Origin: Pseudolysinimonas yzui
GTDB lineage: Bacteria > Actinomycetota > Actinomycetes > Actinomycetales > Microbacteriaceae
DNA length: 64,000 nucleotides
Assembly: GCF_014653215.1 (NCBI RefSeq)
Contig: NZ_BNAI01000003.1
Span: forward strand, 287,066 to 351,065
Reading direction: 5' to 3'
The translations under genes and the position numbers were made by a program. Positions 43,638-51,994 of the stretch are shown here, in pieces. Position 1 is the stretch's first letter, and every line of letters begins with the position of its first letter. Below the pieces are notes generated by a model. It saw only the letters and a list, made by a program, of their open reading frames with translations, did no database searches and was not told where the DNA came from.

Positions 43638-44570
43638 TCAGGAGGCCGCGGGCTCGCGGCGCAGCTCGTCGGGCAGCGGCGGGAACGACTCGCCGATGCT
43701 CTGCAGCCGGTCGCCGAACAGCCCGGCGAAGTCGTCGACGAGGGCTTCGTAGGTCCAGCCGCCGTCGCGGTACTCGGTCGCGACCGGCTCCGGGTGGCTC
43801 CAGATCTGCACCCGGTCGCCGCCGATTCCGATCGCCTGACCGGTCACGCCCGCGGCCGCGTCGGAGGCGAGGTAGGCGATGAGCCCGGCGACGTCGTCGG
43901 CCGTGCCGAAGCCGAGGTCGTGACGGAAGAAGGCGGGCATCGGCTCGCCCGCGGCATCCGCTTCGACCGCGGCGGCGAAGTACGGCACCGTGGCGGTCAT
44001 CCCCGTCGCGGCCACCGGGATGACGGTGTTGACGGTCACCTCGGCCTTCTTGAGTTCGAGCGCCCAGGTGCGCGCCATGCCGACGATGCCGGCCTTCGCG
44101 GCCGCGTAGTTGGTCTGGCCGAAGGTGCCGCGCTGCCCGGTCGGCGACCCGATGCAGATGATGCGCCCGCCGTGCCCGGCCTCGCGGAAGTGGGTCGCTG
44201 CGGCTCGTGCGCAGGTGAAGGTGCCGCGCAGATGCACGTTGACGACGCGGTCGAAGTCGTCGTCGCTCATCTTCCACAGCACGGTGTCGCGCAGGATGCC
44301 GGCGTTGGTGACGAGGATGTCGAGGCGCCCGAAGTTCTCGAGCGCGGCGGCGACGAGCGCGTCCGCGGTCTCGGTGCTGCCGACCGGCGCGACCACGGCG
44401 ACGGCCGAACCGCCGTCGGCGGTGATCGTCGCGACCGCCGCCTCCGCGGCGGCGGCATCCACGTCGTTGACGACGACCGACGCACCCTGCCGGGCCAGCT
44501 CCCGCGCGTACGCGAGGCCGAGACCCTGTCCGCTGCCGGTGACGATGGCGGTCTTTCCTGCGAGCGACAC
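43638..44570 (-). CDS. Short-chain dehydrogenase/reductase
   Basis: 310 aa. Rossmann TGSGQGLGLA, structural NAG in VTNAGILRD, and catalytic Ser (IGSPTGQ) with YxxxK as YAAAK. The C-terminal extension of about 55 residues after GIGGDRVQIW is longer than classical SDRs and resembles the 17-beta-hydroxyacyl/MFE-type. GTG at 44570 is chosen since AAAGGAG lies about 8 nt upstream; an ATG 33 nt earlier would swallow that site. First gene of the catabolic operon; a candidate PaaX site lies in its leader. Confidence 0.86.
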   Translation of the reverse strand: MSLAGKTAIVTGSGQGLGLAYARELARQGASVVVNDVDAAAAEAAVATITADGGSAVAVVAPVGSTETADALVAAALENFGRLDILVTNAGILRDTVLWKMSDDDFDRVVNVHLRGTFTCARAAATHFREAGHGGRIICIGSPTGQRGTFGQTNYAAAKAGIVGMARTWALELKKAEVTVNTVIPVAATGMTATVPYFAAAVEADAAGEPMPAFFRHDLGFGTADDVAGLIAYLASDAAAGVTGQAIGIGGDRVQIWSHPEPVATEYRDGGWTYEALVDDFAGLFGDRLQSIGESFPPLPDELRREPAAS

Positions 44571-44608
44571 GATTGCTTCTCCTTTGGAGCCGGGTTGTGT
44601 CACGACGG

Positions 44609-44660
44609 GACATTCATGACATCTGCGAGTACATCATGCAGAGTGAATGTCATGCATGTC
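44609..44660. promoter_or_regulatory. Candidate PaaX operator upstream of the SDR operon
   Basis: ACATTC (44610-44615) and GAATGT (44645-44650) are inverted, 29 nt apart. They are part of longer inverted arms GACATTCATGACAT (44609-44622) and ATGTCATGCATGTC (44647-44660), 13 of 14 matching. E. coli PaaX binds TGATTC-N26-28-GAATCA, a similar layout. Confidence 0.55.
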
Positions 44661-44710
44661 AATGGCGCCGTCGTGCGCCGATGGGTGGCATCGGAAGGGA
44701 CGGGCGACCG

Positions 44711-45655
44711 CTACGCGACGAGGCGCGTCCAGTCGGAGACGGCGCGACGTTCGACCGAAGCCGCCAGGGCCGGGTCGCTGCGCGCGACCACCGACCGCAC
44801 GTGCGCGGTCGCGAGATCGCCGAGAGCGTCGTGGGTCTCCAGGAACAGGTCCCGGGCCCGCTCGCGCGGCCAGTCCGGCGGCAACAACGCGGCGGGCAGA
44901 TTCGGGTCACCGCTGGCCAGATCGAGCCAGGCCTCCAGCAACCGAGTGCGCTGCACCAGGGCGCTCACCGGCGACGCGTCGGCGTGGGTGAGCAGCTCCC
45001 GCGCCAACGTCGTCTGCTCGATCACGTCGTGGTAGGCCTGAGCGAGCTGCTCGAGGTTCCACGCGTTCTGGGGCAGCCGGGTCGGCGACGCGGAGTCGGC
45101 GACGGTCGCCTGCAGCGCCGTCGCTTCGACGCCCAGCGCGACCAGCTCACGCACGGCATCCTCGTGCCGGTCGTGCGGGCAGATCCAGACCTCGTCGTAG
45201 AGGGGCGCGAAGCCGAGCCAGCCGAGCCGGTTGCGCGCCGCGACCCGCAACGATCGGCTGTTCTCGGGGATGCTGAACGCGACGACGCTCCACACCCCCG
45301 CCCAGTCGTCGGTGGGGCCACCGAAGTCGATGATCCGACGGCTCGCGTCGGTCAGGATCTGCTGGGTTCGCCGGCTCGTGCGGTACGACGTCGTGCGGCC
45401 GGCCTTCGACGACTTCAGCAAGCCGCGTTTGACCATCCGACTCAGCGCGGCACGAGCTGCGGCGTCGTTGACCCCGAAGTCTCCGAGCAGACTCACCAGA
45501 GCGGCCGAGGGAAAGCCGCCCGGCGATTCGAGCCAGTAGTCGCCGAACAGCATCAGGAGCAGGCTCGGCGGCGAACCGCGGCGGGTTCCCGCGACGCGCA
45601 GGCCGCGCGCCCTCCGCGAGTCGCCGCCCTCACCGCCGCTGGTCATAGGCGCCAT
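44711..45655 (-). CDS. paaX: PaaX-family transcriptional repressor
   Basis: 314 aa. N-terminal winged helix (LLLMLFGDYWLESPGGFPSA, then AARAALSRMVKRGLLKSSKAG), the PaaX central segment WSVVAFSIPENSRSLR with LGWLGFAPLYDEVWICP, and a helical C-terminal domain. PaaX repressors respond to aryl- or acyl-CoA thioesters, which fits the downstream CoA operon. ATG at 45655 gives MAPMTSGG; the ATG at 45646 is equally possible as neither has a clear Shine-Dalgarno. A TACAAT -10 (45737-45732) lies within the flanking candidate operator. Confidence 0.85.
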   Translation of the reverse strand: MAPMTSGGEGGDSRRARGLRVAGTRRGSPPSLLLMLFGDYWLESPGGFPSAALVSLLGDFGVNDAAARAALSRMVKRGLLKSSKAGRTTSYRTSRRTQQILTDASRRIIDFGGPTDDWAGVWSVVAFSIPENSRSLRVAARNRLGWLGFAPLYDEVWICPHDRHEDAVRELVALGVEATALQATVADSASPTRLPQNAWNLEQLAQAYHDVIEQTTLARELLTHADASPVSALVQRTRLLEAWLDLASGDPNLPAALLPPDWPRERARDLFLETHDALGDLATAHVRSVVARSDPALAASVERRAVSDWTRLVA

Positions 45656-45715
45656 TGTGACACGCACCCCCTTCGCGCCGACCACGGGGTTCTTCGTCGA
45701 CACATTGACATCCTC

Positions 45716-45757
45716 GACATTCGTACTGCAGATTGTAGGTATTAGTGTCATGAATAA
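45716..45757. promoter_or_regulatory. Candidate PaaX operator between paaX and the ABC importer
   Basis: GACATTC (45716-45722), then 29 nt, then GAATAA (45752-45757): the same left half and spacing as the site upstream of the SDR gene. It covers the TACAAT -10 of paaX and lies about 75 nt before the importer ATG. Confidence 0.55.
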
Positions 45758-45830
45758 CCGCCGACCGTCTGGTTGAGACGGTCGGCCCGCCACCCAGCAT
45801 CTCCCTTCAATGAAGAAGAAAGGTCCTGTC

Positions 45831-46805
45831 ATGAACCGCAGCACACTCCTCGGCGGCCTCGCGTTCGCCACAGCCCTCGCCCTCGTCGGCTGCACCGACT
45901 CCGGCGCACCCTCCGAGCCGACCGACGCCGGCCCCGGCGAGACCTATCAGGTGCGCGTCGCCGCCCTCCCGATCGCCGAGACCGGGGCCATCTGGGCCGC
46001 GCTCGATGCGGGCATCTTCGAAGAGCACGGCATCGAGCTCGAGATCCTCCCCGCCCAGGGCGGCGCGCAGGCGATCCCGGCCCTCGTCGCCGGCGACATC
46101 GACTTCGCGATCGGCCAGCCGATGGGCCCGTTCCGGGCTGCGCTCGGCGGCGAAGAGGTGCGCATCCTCAGCAACTACGCCAACAGCCTCGCGAGCGGCG
46201 ACGGCGACGTGAACTCCGTGGTCGCGAGCGCCGCGAGCGGCATCACCTCGTGGGCCGACCTGTCGGGCAAGACCGTCTCGGTCAACAGCCTCGGCGCTGC
46301 CGGTGACCTCACGATCCGAGCTGCCGTCGAAGCCGACGGCGGAGACCCGAGCACGATCGAGTTCGTCGCCGTCGCCTTCCCCGACGTCCCCGCCCAGATC
46401 GAGGCCGGCACGATCGACGCCGCGTGGGTCCCCGACCCGTTCCGCGGCATGGTCGTCGGCGCCGGCGGCACCGACCTGGGTGGCCCCTACCAGGCGACCA
46501 TCCCCGGTCTCACCGTGCTGACCAACTTCACGCTGCAGAGCGTCATCGACGAGCAGCCCGAGATGGTCGCGGCCTGGACCGAGGCCCTCGCCGCCGCACT
46601 CGAGTACGCCGCGTCGAACGAGGATGCCGTGCGGGCCGCGATCGCGACCAACCTCGACATCCCCGAGGAGGCTGCCGCAGGCATCGTGCTGCCCGAGTTC
46701 ACCGCCGACCTGAGCAACGCGGGTCTCGAGGACCTCGTCGCCCTGGCGATGGAGTACGCCTACTTCGAGACCGAGCCCGACCTGGCAACGATCGTCGTTC
46801 AGTAG
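45831..46805 (+). CDS. ABC transporter substrate-binding lipoprotein (NMT1/SsuA type)
   Basis: 324 aa. Lipobox LALVGC with Cys21; mature protein has the nitrate/sulfonate/taurine-type fold (LDAGIFEEHGIELEILPAQG, GDIDFAIGQP). AAGAAAGG about 9 nt upstream supports the ATG at 45831. Divergent from paaX, so its ligand is probably the acid degraded by the SDR-to-ligase operon. Confidence 0.86.
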   Translation: MNRSTLLGGLAFATALALVGCTDSGAPSEPTDAGPGETYQVRVAALPIAETGAIWAALDAGIFEEHGIELEILPAQGGAQAIPALVAGDIDFAIGQPMGPFRAALGGEEVRILSNYANSLASGDGDVNSVVASAASGITSWADLSGKTVSVNSLGAAGDLTIRAAVEADGGDPSTIEFVAVAFPDVPAQIEAGTIDAAWVPDPFRGMVVGAGGTDLGGPYQATIPGLTVLTNFTLQSVIDEQPEMVAAWTEALAAALEYAASNEDAVRAAIATNLDIPEEAAAGIVLPEFTADLSNAGLEDLVALAMEYAYFETEPDLATIVVQ

Positions 46806-46868
46806 CACCCGATGGTGGTCCGGGATCGACCGGTCCCGGACCACCGACCTGACCGGAAGGTTCGTGCG

Positions 46869-47648
46869 ATGAGGCGACGACTGCGGCCCGTGCTGCTCGG
46901 CCTGGCTGGCGTGGTGGTGTTCCTCGCGCTGTGGCAGCTCGCCGCCACAGTCGGCTGGGTGAACGGCAAGTACGTTCCGCCGCCGACCGAGGTGTTCGCC
47001 TCCCTCGGGCGCATGATGCTCGACCTGCACTACTGGCGCACGATCGGCAACACCCTCACGACCTGGGCGATCGGCCTCGTCATCGCGGGCGTCGCCGCCC
47101 TCGCGCTGGGTACCGTGATCGGCCTCATCCCGTTCCTCCGCCGCTACACCCGCTCCACGGTGGAGTTCCTGCGCCCGATCCCGTCGGTCGCGATCATCCC
47201 GCTCGCGATCCTGATGTTCGGATACGACCGCGAGGCGTCCCTCGTCATCGTCGTGTTCGCGACGTTCTGGCAGATCTTCATCCAGGTGCTCTACGGCGTC
47301 GCCGACGTCGACCCCGTCGCGCGCGACACGCAGCGGAGTTTCGGCCTCTCGGCACGGTCACGGTTCGTGCACCTCGTGCTGCCGACGGCGCTGCCCTACA
47401 TCATGACCGGCATCCGCCTCGGCGCGACCGTGGCCCTCATCCTCACCGTCACCGGCGAACTCCTCATCCAGGTCGACGGCATCGGACGTCTGCTCACCCA
47501 GCGGGGGACCGCCGCCGACTACGCCGGCGTCTACGCCCTCGTCGTGTCGGCCGGGCTTCTCGCGCTCGTCATCAACACGTTGGTGCGGATCATCGAACGT
47601 CGCGTTCTTGCCTGGCACGAATCGGTGCGAGCGGAGGTCGTGCTGTGA
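46869..47648 (+). CDS. ABC importer permease 1 (SsuC/TauC type)
   Basis: 259 aa, about six membrane spans, with the EAA-like cytoplasmic loop around DTQRSFGLSARSRFVHLVLP. ATG at 46869 has GGAAGG about 9 nt upstream. Overlaps the start of permease 2 by 4 nt (GTGA), indicating a heterodimeric channel. Confidence 0.87.
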   Translation: MRRRLRPVLLGLAGVVVFLALWQLAATVGWVNGKYVPPPTEVFASLGRMMLDLHYWRTIGNTLTTWAIGLVIAGVAALALGTVIGLIPFLRRYTRSTVEFLRPIPSVAIIPLAILMFGYDREASLVIVVFATFWQIFIQVLYGVADVDPVARDTQRSFGLSARSRFVHLVLPTALPYIMTGIRLGATVALILTVTGELLIQVDGIGRLLTQRGTAADYAGVYALVVSAGLLALVINTLVRIIERRVLAWHESVRAEVVL

Positions 47649-48472
47649 GCGCCCCCGCCGTGACCCGCCGTCTGCTTCCGGCGTCGGCGACCCGTCGCCT
47701 CCCCCGCTGGCTCGACGGCCTGCTCGAAGCGGTGGGGCTGCCGCTCGTGCTGCTCGTCCTGTGGGCGCTGTCGGCACTCGTGGCCCCCAACCGCTACTTC
47801 CCGGCACCCTGGCGCATCGCCGAGGCGTTCGTGAAGACCTGGGTGGGCGAGTCGTTCTTCGTCGACGTGCTGCCGAGCATCGGGCGCCTGCTCGTCGGAC
47901 TGGCCCTCGCGATCGTGATCGGCATCGCGGTCGGCCTCCTCATCGGCTCGGTGCGCTGGCTGCGGCAGTTCGTCGAGCCCGTGTTCGAGTTCTTCCGCGC
48001 CGTGCCGCCGCCGATGCTCGTGCCGCTGCTCGCGATCACGCTCGGAATCGGCGACACGGCGAAGATCGCGGTCATCGTCGCCGGCGCGGTCTGGCCGATC
48101 CTCCTCAACACCGTGGAAGGCGTCCGCGCGGTCGACGCGGTGCAACGGGAGACGGCGACCTCGTACCAGCTTTCGACGGTGCAGCGCGTGGTCTACCTCA
48201 CGCTGCCGAGTGCCGCCCCCCAGATCATGGCCGGCATCCGCCAGTCGCTGTCGATCGCCATCATCCTCATGGTGATCTCGGAGATGACGAACTCCTCGTC
48301 GGGGCTGGGCCTGCGGATCACCTTCTTCCAGCAGAACTTCCAGATCCCCGAGATGTGGAGCGGCATCGTGCTGCTCGGGTTCATCGGCATCGCGCTCGCG
48401 CTGCTGTTTCAGATCGCCGAGCGCCTCGTGCTCGGGTGGTATCGCGGCCTGAAGGAGACCGAACGTGCCTGA
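47645..48472 (+). CDS. ABC importer permease 2 (SsuC/TauC type)
   Basis: 275 aa, about six membrane spans; cytoplasmic loop ETATSYQLSTVQRVVYLTLP. GTG at 47645 overlaps the permease 1 stop. Partner of permease 1; having two different permeases is less common in this family, where homodimers are usual. Overlaps the ATPase gene by 8 nt. Confidence 0.87.
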   Translation: MSAPAVTRRLLPASATRRLPRWLDGLLEAVGLPLVLLVLWALSALVAPNRYFPAPWRIAEAFVKTWVGESFFVDVLPSIGRLLVGLALAIVIGIAVGLLIGSVRWLRQFVEPVFEFFRAVPPPMLVPLLAITLGIGDTAKIAVIVAGAVWPILLNTVEGVRAVDAVQRETATSYQLSTVQRVVYLTLPSAAPQIMAGIRQSLSIAIILMVISEMTNSSSGLGLRITFFQQNFQIPEMWSGIVLLGFIGIALALLFQIAERLVLGWYRGLKETERA

Positions 48473-49283
48473 CCAGAACCCTTCCCCGACCGCCATGCTG
48501 CGGGTCGAAGGCTTGCAGAAGTCGTACGGCGACTTCGTTGCGCTGCAGAACATCTCGTTCACCGCCAAGCAAGGTGAACTGGTCTGCATCGTCGGGCCCT
48601 CGGGTGCCGGCAAGACGACACTGCTGAAGTGCATCGCAGGCCTGCTCGCCCCGAGCGGCGGCATCGTCGAACTCGACGGCGAAGCCATCACCGGGCCCCC
48701 GAAGAAGATGGCGGTCGTCTTTCAGGAGTACGGTCGCAGCCTCATGCCGTGGATGACGGTGCGGCGCAACGTCGAGCTTCCGCTGCTGCGCACGACCCCC
48801 AAAGCCGAACGCCGCCATCTCGTCGACACGGTTCTCGAATCAGTGGGACTGAGCGCCGCGGGTGACAAGTACCCCTGGCAGCTTTCGGGCGGCATGCAAC
48901 AGCGCGTCGCGATCGCGCGGGCCGTCGCGTACAGCCCGGAGGTGCTCATCATGGACGAGCCGTTCGCCTCCGTCGACGCACAGACCCGCGCCGACCTCGA
49001 GGACCTCGTGCGTTACATCTGGAAGAAGTTCGGAGTCACCGTGCTCTTCGTGACGCACGACATCGACGAATCCGTGTACCTCGGTCAGCGCGTGATCGTG
49101 TTGTCGATGACGCCGACGATCGTGCAGGAAGATCTCACGATCGACCTTCCCGAGGATCGCGATCAGCTCAACACCCGAGCCCTGCCCCGGTTCACCGAGC
49201 TGCGCACGCACGTGTACGAACAGATCCAGCGGGCGAAGCGCGACAGCGAGCGGCGACCCGACGCCGAGTCGCCCGCGGCCTGA
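48465..49283 (+). CDS. ABC importer ATPase (SsuB/TauB type)
   Basis: 272 aa. Walker A GPSGAGKTT, Q-loop VVFQEYG, signature LSGGMQQRVAIARA, Walker B VLIMDEPFASVD and H-loop FVTHDIDE in order. Powers the importer encoded by the three preceding genes. GTG at 48465 overlaps the permease stop. It converges on ispE 12 nt away. Confidence 0.9.
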   Translation: MPDQNPSPTAMLRVEGLQKSYGDFVALQNISFTAKQGELVCIVGPSGAGKTTLLKCIAGLLAPSGGIVELDGEAITGPPKKMAVVFQEYGRSLMPWMTVRRNVELPLLRTTPKAERRHLVDTVLESVGLSAAGDKYPWQLSGGMQQRVAIARAVAYSPEVLIMDEPFASVDAQTRADLEDLVRYIWKKFGVTVLFVTHDIDESVYLGQRVIVLSMTPTIVQEDLTIDLPEDRDQLNTRALPRFTELRTHVYEQIQRAKRDSERRPDAESPAA

Positions 49284-49295
49284 GGACCACCGAAC

Positions 49296-50231
49296 TCAGT
49301 CGGGAACGATGCGGGCGCCGTGCACGGGGCCGGTCGCGCGAACGACGTTGAGCTGCGCCGCCGAGAGGGCGATCTGCAGCTCGAGCGCGCCATCGAGGTC
49401 CGCCGCGAGGAACGCCACCGTCGGACCCGACCCGGAGACGATCCCGGCGAGGGCGCCGTTGCGTTCGCCGGTTTCGATCACCTTCGCGAGCGAGGGTTCG
49501 AGGTGCAGCGCCGGGGCCTGCAGATCGTTGTGCATCGCGGCCGCGAGCATCCGCGCATCTCCCGCCCGCAACGCCTGCAACACGTCGGTGCCGACCGTCG
49601 GCGCGGGGTTCGCGGGAGCCACCTCGTCGGCGTGCCGGGCGCGATGATCGTCGAGCTCGCGGTAGACGGCGGGCGTCGACAACCCGAAGTCGGCGATCGC
49701 GAGCACCCACTGGAACGTGCCCTGCGCGAGAGCGGGCGAGAGCTCGTCGCCGCGCCCGGTGCCGATCGCCGTTCCCCCGGTGATCGCGAACGGCACGTCG
49801 GCGCCGAGCTGGCGGGCGAGGTCGAGCATCTCGTCACGCGGCAGCTCGGTGCCCCAGAGCGCGTCGCAGGCGAGAAGGGTCGCGGCGGCATCCGCCGAGC
49901 CCCCACCCATGCCGCCGGTCACCGGAACGTGCTTCTCGATCTCGATGCGTGCGCCCCCGCGGTAGCCGGTGCGCTCCGCGAGCAGCTTCGCGGCGCGCAC
50001 CGCGATGTTGGTGTCGTCGAGGGGGACGCGGCCGAGTTCGACGCTTCCGGTCATCCCGACGCTGAAGAACTCGGCCTCGCTCACTCGCACGTCTTCGTAC
50101 AGCGACACCGCCTGGTAGGCGATGGCGACGTCGTGGTAGCCGTCGGCCTGCAGCGCGCCGACCTCGAGGTAGACGTTGATCTTGCCGGGAGCCCGCACAT
50201 GCACGGAGCGCGGTACGGCCCGAGAGATCAT
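49296..50231 (-). CDS. ispE: 4-diphosphocytidyl-2-C-methyl-D-erythritol kinase
   Basis: 311 aa GHMP kinase of the MEP isoprenoid pathway. Substrate Lys in [17 protein letters not shown] loop [17 protein letters not shown], and GSGPTVAFL near the C terminus. It phosphorylates CDP-methylerythritol. Placed after rsmA as in other actinobacteria. TAGAGT (50243-50238), which contains the rsmA stop codon, lies 6 nt before the ATG and may be a leaderless -10; the GGAGGA abutting the ATG is too close to act as a normal Shine-Dalgarno. Confidence 0.95.
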   Translation of the reverse strand: MISRAVPRSVHVRAPGKINVYLEVGALQADGYHDVAIAYQAVSLYEDVRVSEAEFFSVGMTGSVELGRVPLDDTNIAVRAAKLLAERTGYRGGARIEIEKHVPVTGGMGGGSADAAATLLACDALWGTELPRDEMLDLARQLGADVPFAITGGTAIGTGRGDELSPALAQGTFQWVLAIADFGLSTPAVYRELDDHRARHADEVAPANPAPTVGTDVLQALRAGDARMLAAAMHNDLQAPALHLEPSLAKVIETGERNGALAGIVSGSGPTVAFLAADLDGALELQIALSAAQLNVVRATGPVHGARIVPD

Positions 50232-50237
50232 TCCTCC

Positions 50238-50243
50238 ACTCTA
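50238..50243 (-). promoter_or_regulatory. Candidate -10 (TAGAGT) of ispE, containing the rsmA stop codon
   Basis: The rsmA stop TAG (50243-50241) is the first half of TAGAGT, which ends 6 nt before the ispE ATG. Confidence 0.45.
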
Positions 50244-51062
50244 AGCTCGGGCGATCCTCAGAAAGTCCGCCACGGTGAGCTGTTCGCCCCGACGTGTCGG
50301 GTCGACCCCGGCGGCCTCCATCCGGGCGGATGCGGCGGCGGAGCCGCCGAGCACCTCGGCGAGTGCCTGCCGCAGCATCTTGCGGCGCTGCCCGAACGCG
50401 GCGTCGACGAGCGCGAAGGTGCGCACCCGCTCCTCCTCGGTGCCGGGGCGCTCGGCTCGTTCGAAAGCCACGAGGATCGAGTCGACGTTCGGCACGGGCC
50501 AGAACACCTGTCGGCTGACGTTGCCGGCGGTCGACCAGCGGCCGTACCAGGCGGCCTTGACGCTCGGCGACCCGTAGACCTTCGACCCGGGCGTCGCGGC
50601 GATGCGCTGCCCGACCTCCGCCTGCACCATCACCAAGGCGGTCTCCAGCGACGGCACCGTCTCGAGCAGGTGCAGCAGCACGGGCACCGAGACGTTGTAC
50701 GGCAGATTCGCGACGAGTCGGCGGGGTGCCCCCGGGATGTCGACCCGCAGCGCGTCACCCGTGACGACCGCGAGCGGCGCCCCCGGTGCGAGCGCCTCGA
50801 CGGTGTGCGGCAGCAGGTCGGCGAGCCGGCTGTCGATCTCGACGGCCGTCACCCGCGCGCCGGCTTCGAGCAGTCCGAGGGTGAGCGACCCGAGCCCGGG
50901 GCCCACCTCGAGCACCTCGTCGCCGGCCTCCACCCGAGCCGTCTTCACGATTCTGCGCACCGTGTTGCCGTCGACGACGAAGTTCTGGCCGAGCTTCTTC
51001 GTCGGCTGCAGGTCGAGTTGCGCGGCGAGGTCGCGGATCTCGGCGGGGCCGAGCAGCGCCAC
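50241..51062 (-). CDS. rsmA: 16S rRNA (adenine1518-N6/adenine1519-N6)-dimethyltransferase
   Basis: 273 aa KsgA/Dim1 family. KKLGQNFVVDGN at the N terminus, SAM loop EVGPGLGSLTLGL and catalytic NLPYNVSVP. It dimethylates two adjacent adenines near the 3' end of 16S rRNA during small-subunit maturation. GTG at 51062 overlaps the tatD stop by one base (TAGTG). Confidence 0.95.
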   Translation of the reverse strand: MALLGPAEIRDLAAQLDLQPTKKLGQNFVVDGNTVRRIVKTARVEAGDEVLEVGPGLGSLTLGLLEAGARVTAVEIDSRLADLLPHTVEALAPGAPLAVVTGDALRVDIPGAPRRLVANLPYNVSVPVLLHLLETVPSLETALVMVQAEVGQRIAATPGSKVYGSPSVKAAWYGRWSTAGNVSRQVFWPVPNVDSILVAFERAERPGTEEERVRTFALVDAAFGQRRKMLRQALAEVLGGSAAASARMEAAGVDPTRRGEQLTVADFLRIARA

Positions 51063-51994
51063 TAGGGCGCCTCGGCAGGGCGGTCGATCGGATCGGTCGG
51101 GGTGTCGACCGAGTTGTCGTCCCACCGGCCGTAGACGGCTTCGGTGTTGGAGGAGATCTGTGCGGCGAGCATCGACACGTCGGTGCCGAGGTGCTCGGCC
51201 ATGAACCGCAGGGTGTGCGGCAGCAGATACGACGAGTTGGGCCGCCCGCGCCACGGCATCGGGGTGAGGTACAGGGCGTCCGTCTCGATGAGGATGTTGG
51301 CCCGCGGGATCGTCTCGAGGGCTTCGCGCAGCGCTCCCGCGTTCTTGAAGGTGACGGTGCCGGCGAACGAGAGGAACCACCCCGAGTCGGCGACCTCCTT
51401 CGCGAACTCGGCATCGCCCGAGAAGCAGTGGAACACGGTGCGTTCCGGCGCACCGACCCTCCGCAGCACCCGCAGAACGTCGCGGTGCGCGTCGCGGTCG
51501 TGGATCTGCAGGGCGAGGTCGTGCTCTTTCGCGATCGCGATGTGCGCCTCGAACGAGCGGATCTGCGCATCCCGGCCGTCTTCGCCGGTGCGGAAGAAGT
51601 CGAGCCCCGTCTCACCGATGGCCCGCACCCGGGGACGCGTCGCGAGCTCGGCGATTCCGGCGAGGTGCTCGTCGAGCAACCCCTTCGCCTCCAGGTCGGG
51701 CGCCTCGTTGGGATGCAGCGCCACCGCCGCGAGCACGCGCGGCTCGTGCGAGGCGACCTCGGCGCTCCACCGCGACGTCTCCAGGTCGGTGCCGACCTGC
51801 ACGACCCCGCGCACCCCGACGCTCGACGCCCGATCGAGCTGCTCTTTGAAGTCGAGCGAGCTCGCCCCGTCCTCGATCTCGAGGTGCGTGTGGTTGTCGT
51901 AGATCGGAACCACCAGCGGCACCGGCAGCGGCGGGTAGTCCGCGACCAGTTCGTCGGGACCCCGCTCGCGGGACCGCAGGAAGGCGTCCGTCAC
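51062..51994 (-). CDS. tatD: TatD-family metal-dependent deoxyribonuclease
   Basis: 310 aa TIM-barrel hydrolase. Metal ligands in DNHTHLEI, GETGLDFFRT, FHCFSG and IETDALYL. Known members have 3'-5' DNase or RNase quality-control activity. GTG at 51994 overlaps the metG stop as GTGA. The unusual long N terminus before the first metal motif (about 30 residues) is retained because the overlap fixes the start. Confidence 0.92.
   Translation of the reverse strand: MTDAFLRSRERGPDELVADYPPLPVPLVVPIYDNHTHLEIEDGASSLDFKEQLDRASSVGVRGVVQVGTDLETSRWSAEVASHEPRVLAAVALHPNEAPDLEAKGLLDEHLAGIAELATRPRVRAIGETGLDFFRTGEDGRDAQIRSFEAHIAIAKEHDLALQIHDRDAHRDVLRVLRRVGAPERTVFHCFSGDAEFAKEVADSGWFLSFAGTVTFKNAGALREALETIPRANILIETDALYLTPMPWRGRPNSSYLLPHTLRFMAEHLGTDVSMLAAQISSNTEAVYGRWDDNSVDTPTDPIDRPAEAP

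Noticed and set aside
45716..45757. Phenylacetate degradation locus because of PaaX
   Set aside because: No paaABCDE epoxidase or paaZ genes are present; PaaX-family repressors control other CoA pathways as well.
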